Of a DNA stretch of 64,000 bases, positions 56,675 to 64,000 are shown in pieces (positions within the stretch are counted from its first letter, which is position 1; the number at the start of each line of letters is the position of its first letter). This stretch comes from Acidovorax sp. GBBC 1281 (GTDB lineage: Bacteria; Pseudomonadota; Gammaproteobacteria; Burkholderiales; Burkholderiaceae_C). The notes under the pieces were generated by a model. That model saw only the letters and a list, made by a program, of their open reading frames with translations. It was not told the origin of the DNA and ran no database searches. The DNA is taken from assembly GCF_028473645.1 (NCBI RefSeq), contig NZ_CP097269.1, forward strand, positions 3,862,001 through 3,926,000, given 5' to 3'. The position numbers and the translations under genes were made by a program.

Positions 56675-56677
56675 TAG
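55583..56677 (+). CDS. IS630-family DDE transposase (copy 2)
   Basis: 364 residues, same protein as copy 1 (D180, D263, E299; C terminus GRINGTGH). The stop TAG again consists of the duplicated TA plus the host G at 56677. Confidence 0.97.
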   Translation: MPNATTRTEIALSEVERAELTSMARSRSLPAALSLRARIVLTCEGTDKASTAVAQALGISRSTVTKWRGRYARHRIAGLYDELRPGRPRTVDDERVAELITKTLHTKPADGGTHWSTRTLAADTGISKSTVARYLQTFNLKPHRADSFKLSTDPLFIEKLRDVVGLYLNPPDNALVLCVDEKSQCQALERTQPMLPMGFGYVEGVTHDYVRHGTTTLFAALNVMNGQVIAQCRPRHRHQEFLAFLRAIDKAVPDELDVHCIADNYASHKHPKVRAWLAERPRWHMHFVPTYSSWLNQVERFFSIITTRAIRRGSFTSVKDLINKIDTFIANYNQSCQPFTWTATADSILEKLARLCGRINGTGH

Positions 56678-57410
56678 CGACAACTGCACCCCGCTTTGCA
56701 ATTCCACCGGCCGCAATCCGCACGCATTCAGCAGCGCGCACGGCATCGCATGATCGGAGAACTGCACCGCGTCCAGGAACTGCTCGCGCCAACCATCAGG
56801 AAGGTACTTGAGCATGCGCGACTTCGGCTGGGGCGTCCGCGTCGTCTCGCCTGCCCTTTCCAGACAGGACTCGCGGTCCAGGTTGACCAGATGCGCCAAC
56901 CTCCGCATCTCCCCTTGCAGCCGCGTGAGCATCTGGGGCAGCAAACCGAACAAGTCGCGGCCGACAGATTGGATGGCGCCTGCGCTGGTCTTCACCTCCT
57001 CGATGGCGAAGTGACGCAGTGCCGACCGGTATGCCGTGAACGACTGCTTGGCACCGGACAGCCGTCCGACGGCCATGGTCAGCTTTTCCGCCCAGCCGCC
57101 GTCGAATTCCTCCATCGCCTCTTCGACGCGGATGACCTTGCATCGGTAGTCCTCCACCGTCGAGGCTTTGGGCAACGTGGCGTGCCGCCGTTGCCGTTCT
57201 GCTTCGAGAGCGCTGAGCACCGTTTTCGTTGCTTCGAGTGCGTTGTCCTTCGTTGGCGAATGCAGCCTTGCGAAAGCGAAGGCAGCTTCGATCGCGATGT
57301 GCTTCATGGTGTGGGCTCCTCGACTGCGGCATGCTGCGCATGCCTTGAGGCTTCGCCTGCTGCGACCGGCCCGCCCGAGGGCACCGGTGCTGGCGCACCG
57401 ACGCCCCCGA

Positions 57411-58505
57411 CTAGTGTCCTGTCCCGTTAATTCGCCCGCATAGTCTGGCGAGTTTTTCGAGGATGGAGTCTGCTGTAGCTGTCCAAGTAAACGGCTGGCA
57501 GGACTGGTTGTAATTCGCGATGAATGTGTCGATCTTGTTGATCAGATCCTTCACGCTGGTGAACGAGCCACGGCGGATTGCCCGCGTGGTGATGATCGAG
57601 AAGAAGCGCTCGACCTGATTGAGCCAGCTTGAATAGGTCGGAACGAAGTGCATGTGCCAGCGAGGCCGCTCGGCCAACCAAGCGCGCACCTTTGGATGCT
57701 TGTGGCTGGCGTAGTTATCAGCTATGCAGTGCACATCCAGTTCGTCGGGCACTGCCTTGTCGATGGCGCGCAGGAAGGCAAGGAACTCTTGATGACGATG
57801 CCGGGGCCGGCACTGCGCGATCACTTGGCCATTCATCACGTTCAGGGCCGCGAACAAGGTGGTGGTGCCGTGGCGCACGTAGTCGTGCGTGACACCTTCG
57901 ACATAGCCAAACCCCATTGGCAGCATCGGCTGCGTACGCTCCAAAGCTTGGCATTGGCTCTTCTCGTCCACGCACAGCACCAGCGCGTTGTCAGGTGGGT
58001 TCAGGTACAGCCCCACAACGTCGCGCAGCTTCTCGATGAACAGCGGATCGGTCGACAGCTTGAAGCTGTCGGCCCGGTGCGGCTTGAGGTTGAAGGTCTG
58101 CAGATAGCGCGCCACCGTGCTCTTGCTGATGCCCGTATCGGCGGCCAGCGTGCGGGTGCTCCAGTGGGTACCCCCATCAGCAGGCTTGGTGTGCAACGTC
58201 TTGGTAATCAACTCAGCAACACGCTCGTCATCTACCGTGCGGGGGCGACCCGGGCGCAACTCGTCGTAAAGCCCTGCAATGCGATGGCGCGCATAGCGCC
58301 CGCGCCACTTGGTGACAGTGCTACGACTGATCCCCAGAGCCTGCGCAACCGCGGTGCTGGCTTTATCTGTGCCTTCGCAAGTCAGCACGATGCGCGCCCT
58401 GAGCGACAACGCCGCTGGCAGCGAACGTGATCGCGCCATGGACGTCAGTTCCGCGCGCTCCACTTCACTAAGCGCAATTTCTGTTCGGGTCGTTGCATTG
58501 GGCAT
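57411..58505 (-). CDS. IS630-family DDE transposase (copy 3)
   Basis: 364 residues, same protein as copies 1 and 2. The stop TAG is formed by the duplicated TA (57412-57413) and host base 57411. Confidence 0.97.
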   Translation of the reverse strand: MPNATTRTEIALSEVERAELTSMARSRSLPAALSLRARIVLTCEGTDKASTAVAQALGISRSTVTKWRGRYARHRIAGLYDELRPGRPRTVDDERVAELITKTLHTKPADGGTHWSTRTLAADTGISKSTVARYLQTFNLKPHRADSFKLSTDPLFIEKLRDVVGLYLNPPDNALVLCVDEKSQCQALERTQPMLPMGFGYVEGVTHDYVRHGTTTLFAALNVMNGQVIAQCRPRHRHQEFLAFLRAIDKAVPDELDVHCIADNYASHKHPKVRAWLAERPRWHMHFVPTYSSWLNQVERFFSIITTRAIRRGSFTSVKDLINKIDTFIANYNQSCQPFTWTATADSILEKLARLCGRINGTGH

Positions 58506-58572
58506 GGCGGCACCTCAAGGATGGCCCGAAACCATGCAGCTATCGTGCCTGCGAATTAACGGGACAGGACAC
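57414..58572 (-). mobile_element. IS630-family insertion sequence, copy 3
   Basis: 1159 bp, minus orientation, flanked by TA at 57412-57413 and 58573-58574; rebuilt target CTAG. With copy 2 it forms an inverted pair around the end of the small gene and the first part of the recombinase gene. Confidence 0.97.
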
Positions 58573-58618
58573 TAGGCCACCCGCAGACTCCGACACCACA
58601 GCGCCTCCGCTTCGCGGC

Positions 58619-58638
58619 CCCCCTGGCAAGCCAGGGGG
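58619..58638. repeat. Perfect 9-bp inverted repeat
   Basis: CCCCCTGGC, AA, GCCAGGGGG. It can form a short hairpin and lies nine bases before a much longer inverted repeat, both inside the interrupted small gene. Confidence 0.7.
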
Positions 58639-58646
58639 TGCGGCGT

Positions 58647-58704
58647 ACATTACCGGACGGAACGTTGCAGGATTACTGTGATGTTCCGCACCGTCCGGTA
58701 ATGT
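58647..58704. repeat. 58-bp inverted repeat, 14-bp perfect arms
   Basis: ACATTACCGGACGG (58647-58660) and CCGTCCGGTAATGT (58691-58704) are perfect inverses, and inner GGAAC (58659-58663) can pair with GTTCC (58683-58687). It is 93 bp downstream of parB in transcription direction, beside recombinase genes. It could be a recombination or partition site, or a small inserted element; nothing in the sequence decides this. Confidence 0.7.
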
Positions 58705-58796
58705 GCTGGCGCACGCTTCGCGATCGTTGTTCTTCGTTTTCGTTGAAGCCCCTTCGGCCTCGGTTTTTTCTTCGTTGTCGTAGCCCAGCGCCATGG

Positions 58797-59876
58797 TCAT
58801 GCTCCTGGCTGCGCGGGTGACGCTGGCGCTGTCGGCGCGGTTTCTGCCTTGGCGGCGTCGCTTTGCGCGCGACGCTTGCTGGCCGTGCTGCCCGTCTTCC
58901 TGTCTTGCGGCTCCGTCAGCACCACGAGGTCCACGATGTTGACGATCTGCCGCGCGATGGTTGCGCGCTGCAGGTCGGACATCCGGGCCGTGATGTGCAC
59001 ATCCAAGCCACCCTCGGCGTTCGGCTGTGCGTGGCCGATTTCGGCCTTTCCTTCAACCTGCAGGGACAGCTTGCACGGTGCAACCTCGGGCTCGCTTGGA
59101 GCATCCACTGTCGTCTTCGCCGCCGCCACCGCCTTCTCGATCCTGTCGATCACCTTCGGGCCGGCGAGCGCGCCACCTTCTTCGCGGATGTTGGCAACTT
59201 CCAGGCCTACCGCTTCGTGGTCTGTCGCCCACGCATCCTTGAGCCGCTTGATGTCTTTGACCCGGATGTCGTTGGGCGACGCGAAAGCGGAGACCATCAG
59301 CTGCGGCAGGTCGCTGAGGTCGAAGGCTCGGTTCACTTTCGAGAGGCTGACGCCGAGCGTGGTGGCCAGGTCGGTCTGGGACATCTGCGTTGCCTGCATC
59401 GCATGCCGAACCTGCTGGCCGAACTCCCACGGGCTCAGGTCCGCACGACCGAGGTTCTCGCGCAGACGGTCAAGGCAGTCATGTGACGGCTCGTCCGAGG
59501 TGACGATCATGGCCCGTACCAGTAACCGTGCGGCAATGCACGCGAGCAGACGCCGCTCGCCGGAGACGAGTTGATAGCGTTTAGGCTCGACGTTGATCTG
59601 GCGCACCTGGATGGGCACGAGATTGCAACCACCAGCCAGGATGCCGCGCAGCAGTTCCTGGTCGCGCTCGTCTTCAGGGTCGCGAGGCAGGCGGTTCGGG
59701 TCTTTCGGAATGACGATGCTGTGCGGATCGAGCAGCAGGATGATGCCGGCAGTGGCAACGGACGGCTCGGACGCAACCACATTTGTGTCGTCGGACAGCA
59801 GGATGTCGAGTTCGCCCGCAAGTACGGGCTTCATCGGTGGAATAGGGACGGCGGTGTGGACGGTAGCGTTGGGCAT
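58797..59876 (-). CDS. ParB/Spo0J-family protein
   Basis: 359 residues from ATG 59876, with a purine-rich ribosome site (AGGAACCTCCT) directly upstream. The ParB nuclease-like domain shows HSIVIPKDPNRLPRDPEDER, LVPIQVRQ and LVSGERRLLACIAARL (the GERR motif). A helix-turn-helix follows at MSQTDLATTLGVSLSKVNRA. The C-terminal part has an Ala/Lys-rich tail. It may bind a centromere-like site for stable maintenance of the excised element. No ParA is seen in the operon; the AAA+ ATPase upstream might stand in. Its stop overlaps the next start by ATGA. Confidence 0.87.
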   Translation of the reverse strand: MPNATVHTAVPIPPMKPVLAGELDILLSDDTNVVASEPSVATAGIILLLDPHSIVIPKDPNRLPRDPEDERDQELLRGILAGGCNLVPIQVRQINVEPKRYQLVSGERRLLACIAARLLVRAMIVTSDEPSHDCLDRLRENLGRADLSPWEFGQQVRHAMQATQMSQTDLATTLGVSLSKVNRAFDLSDLPQLMVSAFASPNDIRVKDIKRLKDAWATDHEAVGLEVANIREEGGALAGPKVIDRIEKAVAAAKTTVDAPSEPEVAPCKLSLQVEGKAEIGHAQPNAEGGLDVHITARMSDLQRATIARQIVNIVDLVVLTEPQDRKTGSTASKRRAQSDAAKAETAPTAPASPAQPGA

Positions 59877-60056
59877 AGGAGGTTCCTGATCGATGGATAC
59901 GAAGCCATCGCAGACACCCCGGCCATCGCGCCGTGGTGCCACGATGGACCAGAGGAAACAGTACCGAGAAGAGGGCGGCTTGTGGGCCGAAACGGCCGGT
60001 TTACCCCCTGCTCATTTCAGGCCCCTCGGATAGGCCGGTCGATGCGATTGATCGCG

Positions 60057-60701
60057 CTACGGAACGGGGATGCAGGACGGCGGAAGAAAACGCTGAAGGC
60101 ACTTCAGTTCGCGGGTCCACGCATCCAGCGTGGAACGCTTCATGGAAGGCTCGCTCAATGTGCCATTCGCCACCAAGTATTCGGCTCGGCGCCGGAACGC
60201 GCGACGCAGCACTTCCGGGACGCGTTCAGGCCCGTCGACACAACCACCGACGGCGATGAGTCCGGGATAGCGCACCAGATCATCGATGGCACGGCGCAGC
60301 AGTTCGGGCGCGGCGCAGCGTGGGCACAGCACCATCGCCTCGTGCGCATTGAACCATCGCGGCCGGCCGGGTCGACCGCACTGGCGGCAGGTGCAGCGCG
60401 AACGTTGCGTGCAACGACGCGCGATGCCGAGCATCACGCGGTCCGCGAAGGGCATAGTCACGTCGAGTGAGTCCGTGTCGAAGTCCGGCAACAGGTTGCC
60501 CAGGGACCGTTCGCGTGCGGGCGTCCGAACTGCCAGCAGTTGACGGACCGTGTCTCGCCACAGACGCTGCCATCCCGGTGGAACCGCACCATAGATGTTC
60601 ATCGCGATGGTGATCGCGTCTTCAGTCGTGGCGGCGTACTCGAACCAGTAGGTGCTTGACTCGGTTGCCGTGTCCGACGACATCGCGTCCTGCGCGCTCA
60701 T
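60057..60701 (-). CDS. Cys-rich (zinc-ribbon-like) protein, unknown function
   Basis: 214 residues; the ATG at 60701 overlaps the stop of the AAA+ gene (ATGA). The middle has Cys at about 97, 103, 105, 108, 126 and 129 (RCTCRQCGRPGRPRW, LCPRCAAPE), a likely zinc-binding module. Flanking parts are helical and basic. No family recognised. Co-translation with the ATPase suggests a complex. A 180-bp gap separates it from parB. Confidence 0.7.
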   Translation of the reverse strand: MSAQDAMSSDTATESSTYWFEYAATTEDAITIAMNIYGAVPPGWQRLWRDTVRQLLAVRTPARERSLGNLLPDFDTDSLDVTMPFADRVMLGIARRCTQRSRCTCRQCGRPGRPRWFNAHEAMVLCPRCAAPELLRRAIDDLVRYPGLIAVGGCVDGPERVPEVLRRAFRRRAEYLVANGTLSEPSMKRSTLDAWTRELKCLQRFLPPSCIPVP

Positions 60702-61780
60702 GCGAATCCCATCCGCATGCGGGCGGTGGAGCGCGTCGACGGCATGTCGCCGACGCGGATGGTCGAGCGGCCAGCCAAGGCCGCCGCGCCGAGGGCGGCA
60801 CGCAGCGTACGCGCGAGATCACGCGGCACGCCGGTGGCGAGCGCATCCGCGACGTCATCTGGAAGTTCCGAGTCGAAGTGCCGTGACCAGGCGCCGGCCG
60901 TGACGACTTCACGGTAGGCACGTGCCGCGATGTCGCGCATTTGCGCTGGCGTGGGCCGCTGGATCTCGTAGTGCAGGAACCTCGACCGCAACGGCTCTGC
61001 GATCAGATCCGGATCGTTGCACGTGGCGATCCAACGGATGGCGCCGAGGTTCAGCGGCATGCGCAGGCCGTCATCGACGAAGCGGGCTGCAGTACCTGCT
61101 TCCAGCAGTTCGTACAAGGGTCTCGTCGGGTCGTGGCTGGAGAAGACGGCCGCCTTATCCAACTCGTCGACCACGACGACAGGGTCGGGTACGCCACCGT
61201 CGGCGAAGCTGCGCACGAGGTAGCCAGGACCGCCACTGTCGTACTGCGTGTTCAATCCGCCCAAGCCGAACGACGCCGTGGCCTGCGCCATCGAAAACGT
61301 CTGCATCGGAACGCGCAAGGCTGCCGCGACCTCCCTCGCGAAGTGGGACTTGCCGATGCCCGGAGAGCCGTCGAGGAGCATGGGCGCAAGCACCAGCGGG
61401 CTGCCCGGTGCCAAGCGCGCCAATGCCGCAGCGCGGCGGATGTCTTCGATGGGCGCGGCAAAGTTGGGGAAACGCCGACCCAGGTCGAGCAGGGAGCCAT
61501 CCTGGGGAGTAGCGCTGCTGGGCCAATGCGCCCCTCGGTCAGCGAGGATGTTCAGCACGCGCTTGACGCTTCTGCCGGCATTGCCGGTTTCGCTTTCCGA
61601 GGATACTTTCAACTGCTCGAGGTCTTCGGGCGCATAGACCTCGACCATGTTGGACAAGGCTGGCTCTTGTCGCTGCGCGTCGGCAGCGGACCGCGCACCG
61701 TCGAGCAATGTTTCTACGTAGAAACTGAGTTGGGCACGGTCTGCACTGCGGGCAGAGCCACTTCTCGATGCACTGGCCAT
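60698..61780 (-). CDS. AAA+ ATPase (Lon/MoxR-like ATPase core)
   Basis: 360 residues, ATG at 61780, three bases after the stop of the LAGLIDADG gene. Walker A is DGSPGIGKSHFA (about 138-148), Walker B is VVVVDELDKA (about 201-210), sensor 1 is IRWIATCND, and the Arg finger is EPLRSRFLHYE. The Lon-like order suggests an unfoldase or remodeller, but no protease domain is present. With ParB, the Cys-rich protein and a recombinase it probably acts in DNA handling of the element. Confidence 0.85.
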   Translation of the reverse strand: MASASRSGSARSADRAQLSFYVETLLDGARSAADAQRQEPALSNMVEVYAPEDLEQLKVSSESETGNAGRSVKRVLNILADRGAHWPSSATPQDGSLLDLGRRFPNFAAPIEDIRRAAALARLAPGSPLVLAPMLLDGSPGIGKSHFAREVAAALRVPMQTFSMAQATASFGLGGLNTQYDSGGPGYLVRSFADGGVPDPVVVVDELDKAAVFSSHDPTRPLYELLEAGTAARFVDDGLRMPLNLGAIRWIATCNDPDLIAEPLRSRFLHYEIQRPTPAQMRDIAARAYREVVTAGAWSRHFDSELPDDVADALATGVPRDLARTLRAALGAAALAGRSTIRVGDMPSTRSTARMRMGFA

Positions 61781-61783
61781 GGC

Positions 61784-62464
61784 TCAGCTGCGCTTCATGC
61801 TCGACATGCGCTCGTAGTACCACTCGCGCAACTCCCATACTTCGCGCGGGCAGCCTTCCGGGCCCGTGTGACGGTGGATATCGCACTTTTCGCGGAACTC
61901 TGCCGCCAGCGCCGACTGCGCCTGCTTGCGCCGAAGGTACTTGTGCAGTCGCTCCAGGACGGTGAATGCGCCGACGCCGTCGTAGACCAGGTTGTGGCAA
62001 ACCCGGTTTTGCTTGCCTACTGGCTTGGGGCTGTACAGACGCCCCTGAACGCCGACGGCCCACGAGAACTCTCGCAGCATCAGCTCGTCGTTCTGGCTGA
62101 CGTTCAGCCTCAGGCGGTAGGTCGGCCGGCGCCCGCTGACCCCATAGGTCTGGCGGGCGATGTGGATGCAGCCCTCGCCGTCCATGACGCCGGCGGCCCA
62201 ACCGAGGTCGGCTTCTTCGGCGTGGCGGCGCTGAGAGATCGGGCTGAGCGCATGGCCGACCCTAGTGTGGCACGCCCCAGAATCTGGATTGATCCCTGCC
62301 GTCATTCCGGTCTGTGCAGGTCCAGAGGGGCCCTGGCCACCAGCCGGGGGCTGGATCGGTGTACCTCGGAATACGCCTTCGACTCGTGCAGGCAACGCTC
62401 CTTGGGAGTTGCAGTCACCCTCGACTGCAACCCCTGAAAATCCGCCGTCGTACTTCATGCTCAT
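61784..62464 (-). CDS. LAGLIDADG-type (homing endonuclease-like) protein
   Basis: 226 residues from ATG 62464, with GGAG six bases upstream. After a low-complexity N part of about 80 residues, the motif GWAAGVMDGEGCIHIARQ (about 88-105) matches the LAGLIDADG helix, with the catalytic acidic residues in DGEG. RLRLNVSQNDELMLREF and AFTVLERLHKYLRRKQAQ continue the fold. A single motif implies a dimer. It is a stand-alone gene and the first of the operon, not within an intron or intein, which is unusual. It could cut DNA or have become a DNA-binding regulator. Confidence 0.75.
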   Translation of the reverse strand: MSMKYDGGFSGVAVEGDCNSQGALPARVEGVFRGTPIQPPAGGQGPSGPAQTGMTAGINPDSGACHTRVGHALSPISQRRHAEEADLGWAAGVMDGEGCIHIARQTYGVSGRRPTYRLRLNVSQNDELMLREFSWAVGVQGRLYSPKPVGKQNRVCHNLVYDGVGAFTVLERLHKYLRRKQAQSALAAEFREKCDIHRHTGPEGCPREVWELREWYYERMSSMKRS

Positions 62465-62475
62465 AATGTGCTCCT

Positions 62476-62564
62476 AGCTGATCAACGTCATCAGCTTGTT
62501 GACACTTTAGCGGACGAAAATGATTAGCTACAAGATCATTTCGATCAGCTTGTTGTCTTTTAGC
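62476..62564. promoter_or_regulatory. Divergent control region with palindrome and direct repeats
   Basis: AGCTGAT-N7-ATCAGCT is a palindrome at 62476-62496. ATCAGCTTGTTG...TTTAGC occurs twice as a direct repeat (62490-62511 and 62544-62564), 54 bp apart. TTGACA at 62499-62504 lies in the first repeat and may be a -35. The region separates the operon starting at 62464 from the XRE gene at 62577, which probably binds here. Confidence 0.6.
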
Positions 62565-62576
62565 AACGAGGCACGC

Positions 62577-62855
62577 ATGATTCGGATTCATCTTTCCCGC
62601 CTACTGGGCGAGAACAAAGAGAAATTGGCTGACTTGATCCGGTCGACGGGCTTGGCGCGCAACACCGTTGCTGGCCTTTATCACGAGACGACCAGTCGAC
62701 TCGACATTGAAACGTTGAACGCGATCTGTCAGCACTACCAGTGTGGTGTTGCCGACCTCCTGGAGTACGTGCCAGAGCCCGAAGGTGCCGCCTCGGTAGG
62801 CGAAAAAAGTTCGAGTGACCAAGTGCCTATGCGTAGGTCAGGGAAGCTCAGCTGA
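62577..62855 (+). CDS. XRE-family helix-turn-helix regulator
   Basis: 92 residues from ATG 62577 (MIRIHLSRLLGENKEKLADL), with GAGG upstream. The helix-turn-helix is LIRSTGLARNTVAGLYHETT, followed by RLDIETLNAICQHYQCGVAD, as in short Cro-type regulators. It lies before a DNA methyltransferase on the same strand, like controller proteins of restriction-modification systems, and opposite the ParB operon. Confidence 0.83.
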   Translation: MIRIHLSRLLGENKEKLADLIRSTGLARNTVAGLYHETTSRLDIETLNAICQHYQCGVADLLEYVPEPEGAASVGEKSSSDQVPMRRSGKLS

Positions 62856-62960
62856 TGCAAGTGCATGAGATGCATCAAGTGCTATTGCCCCTTCGGACTT
62901 TCCTTGTGCTGGGTCCGACTGCCTCGCGCGCCGCTCGCAGATGAAGATTGGAGAACTGAC

Positions 62961-64000
62961 GTGAAGAAGAAAATTGCTTGTGTCGACTTGTTCTGCGGAG
63001 CGGGCGGACTGACCCATGGTTTCATCTTGGAGGGCCTTCCCGTCGTTGCAGGCATCGACCTCGATCCCGCTTGCCGCTTCCCTTACGAAGCGAACAACGG
63101 GCAAGCCCGCTTCATGGAACGCGACATCAGCAAAGTCACAACCGAGGAGCTTGACGGTCTGTTTAGCGATGCAGATCTGACGATCTTGGCGGGTTGTGCC
63201 CCTTGTCAGCCGTTCTCCACCTATGCCCAGCGGTATGAACTGGATGGGAAAGACGGCAAATGGGGACTGCTCTATCAATTCGCGCGCCTCGCCCAAGGTT
63301 CGATGCCTGACGTCATCACGATGGAGAACGTGCCCACCGTCGCCAAGCACGAGGTCTTTCACGACTTCGTCGATACGTTGAAACGGCTCGGCTACGAGGT
63401 TTGGCACGACGTCGTCGATAGCTCCCGCTATGGAGTTCCGCAGATGCGGCGTCGGATGGTGCTGCTGGCCTCAAAGCATGGCCGCATCGAGATGATCCCG
63501 CCGACCCATGAAAAGCCGAAGACCGTGCGGCAAGCCATTTCGCATTTGCGCGCGCTCAGCGCTGGTGAATCCGCACCTCGGGACAAGTTGCACGTCACCT
63601 CGACTCTGTCGGATACCAACCTCAAACGGATCAAAGTTTCCAAGCCTGGCGGAACGTGGCGCGACTGGCCCCCGCATCTGGTTGCGGAATGTCATAGAGC
63701 CGAGAGCGGACGCACTTATCCGGGTGTCTATGGGCGCATGGAATGGGACAAGCCCGCGCCGACGATGACGACTCAATGCTATGGGTTCGGCAACGGCCGC
63801 TTTGGCCACCCGGAACAGCATCGGGCCATCTCCTTGCGGGAGGCCGCGATCTTGCAGAGTTTCCCGCGCGACTACGCGTTCGTCCCGCGGGATGGCGAAG
63901 TCTGCTTCAAAGTGCTTGGACGCCTCATCGGTAACGCAGTGCCCGTCGATCTCGGGCGTGCCATTGCCCGCAGCATCGACCAGCACCTTGCAGCGGTCGT
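62961..64000 (+). CDS. C5-cytosine DNA methyltransferase (runs off right edge)
   Basis: At least 346 residues, starting with GTG at 62961 (GGAG about eight bases upstream; the ATG at 62941 is out of frame). Dcm-type motifs: I VDLFCGAGGLTHGF, IV with the catalytic Cys AGCAPCQPFSTYAQ, VI ITMENVPTV, VIII SSRYGVPQMRRRMVLLAS, IX LREAAILQSFPRDY and X LIGNAVPVDLGRAI. The target-recognition region lies between VIII and IX. It methylates cytosine in a specific DNA site. A partner restriction enzyme, if any, would be beyond the window. Confidence 0.95.
   Translation, partial: MKKKIACVDLFCGAGGLTHGFILEGLPVVAGIDLDPACRFPYEANNGQARFMERDISKVTTEELDGLFSDADLTILAGCAPCQPFSTYAQRYELDGKDGKWGLLYQFARLAQGSMPDVITMENVPTVAKHEVFHDFVDTLKRLGYEVWHDVVDSSRYGVPQMRRRMVLLASKHGRIEMIPPTHEKPKTVRQAISHLRALSAGESAPRDKLHVTSTLSDTNLKRIKVSKPGGTWRDWPPHLVAECHRAESGRTYPGVYGRMEWDKPAPTMTTQCYGFGNGRFGHPEQHRAISLREAAILQSFPRDYAFVPRDGEVCFKVLGRLIGNAVPVDLGRAIARSIDQHLAAV

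Larger units (their letters stand above)
54986..57307 (-). pseudogene. Second tyrosine recombinase/integrase gene, split by IS630-family copy 2
   Basis: The N-terminal part (57307-56675) carries NACGLRPVELQSGVQL, with the first catalytic Arg, at its end. The C-terminal part (55513-54986) has SPYLFRHAVVSDM (H/K-x-x-R-H box) and ATVAWYGLNW (Tyr). Removing the IS and one TA joins them in frame as SGVQLSLVESNVLVRING, an intact 386-residue protein. It is the last gene of the ParB operon; its ATG overlaps the stop of the preceding restored small gene (ATGA). As it stands it is disrupted. Confidence 0.85.
57304..58800 (-). pseudogene. Small protein gene of the ParB operon, split by IS630-family copy 3
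   Basis: The first part (58800-58573, MTMALGYDNEEKTEAEGAST onward) starts at an ATG overlapping the ParB stop (ATGA). Joining it across the IS to 57411-57304 gives 111 residues ending EEPTP and a TGA that overlaps the ATG of the recombinase gene. ATGA coupling at both ends argues it was translated. The sequence is polar, low in complexity and not recognised; it contains two inverted repeats at DNA level (58619-58638, 58647-58704). Confidence 0.7.
50334..64000. mobile_element. Left part of a tRNA-Lys genomic island / integrative element
   Basis: The island call rests on the tRNA-Lys with a convergent integrase and DUF4224-like gene, followed only by accessory genes: unknown cargo, XRE regulators, LAGLIDADG/AAA/ParB/recombinase operon, DNA methyltransferase, and two IS copies. 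Housekeeping genes stop at the tRNA. I found no second copy of the tRNA 3' end, so the right boundary is beyond the window. No conjugation genes are seen in this part. Confidence 0.8.

Noticed and set aside
55516..58572. Composite transposon made of copies 2 and 3
   Set aside because: Each copy has its own TA duplication and each has separately interrupted a gene that rejoins exactly, so they arrived as single insertions.
50334..64000. Search for a second copy of the tRNA-Lys 3' end as right attachment site
   Set aside because: None seen in the window; the island end is taken to be further right.

Overview
The window is GC-rich, densely packed proteobacterial chromosome that looks like family Comamonadaceae (Acidovorax or a close relative). 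The evidence is gene content and order: the argH / LytS-type kinase / LytTR regulator block, two Bug-type solute receptors, type II homoserine kinase, and an intergenic palindromic repeat of a kind I associate with this family. No database search was possible; genus is inference.

Layout, chromosomal part (1-50.4 kb). 1-8.2 kb: truncated bacterial alpha-2-macroglobulin, OpgC-like membrane protein, SGNH hydrolase, a membrane protein cut by an IS630-family element, and a rhomboid protease. 8.3-13.7 kb: Bug receptor, argH, a two-component pair, a ZIP metal transporter. 13.8-17.8 kb: dienelactone hydrolase, then a GbsR/MarR-type regulator with matching operators before itself and before a four-gene operon (DCC protein, epimerase, two membrane proteins). 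17.8-22 kb: a D-amino-acid module (Asp/Glu racemase, amino-acid binding protein, FAD-dependent D-amino-acid dehydrogenase, LysR) with a mirror-image divergent promoter. 22.2-24.6 kb: two peptidoglycan hydrolases without signal peptides, each followed by an exported partner, resembling effector/immunity pairs. 24.6-30 kb: polA, a small exported protein, thrB, a membrane protein. 30-37.6 kb: PhoX behind a clear Pho box, then an iron-type operon (imelysin, di-haem oxidoreductase, imelysin, DUF1513) behind a Fur-like site. 37.7-42.3 kb: a five-gene cluster of a collagen-like protein, an Asp/Asn beta-hydroxylase with a Nif11-like tail, a sulfotransferase, a Tat-exported binding protein and a phage-tail-collar protein. 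I consider this the best candidate for an undescribed system (modified surface fibre or appendage). 42.4-50.2 kb: uvrD, RpiR regulator, M20 peptidase, Bug receptor, a secreted Cys protein, GMP reductase.

Mobile part (50.3 kb to the right edge). A tRNA-Lys(CTT) is followed by a convergent tyrosine integrase and a small DUF4224-like gene, which marks the start of a genomic island whose other end lies outside the window. Inside are four uncharacterised cargo genes with a divergent XRE regulator, then a long minus-strand operon (LAGLIDADG protein, AAA+ ATPase, Cys-rich protein, ParB, small protein, second tyrosine recombinase) whose genes are largely coupled by ATGA overlaps. Divergent from it are an XRE regulator and a C5-cytosine methyltransferase that runs off the window. 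Two inverted IS630-family copies break the last two genes of that operon.

All three IS630-family copies encode the same 364-residue transposase, measure 1159 bp, and sit in CTAG targets with TA duplicated. Removing them in silico restores an open frame in all three interrupted genes.
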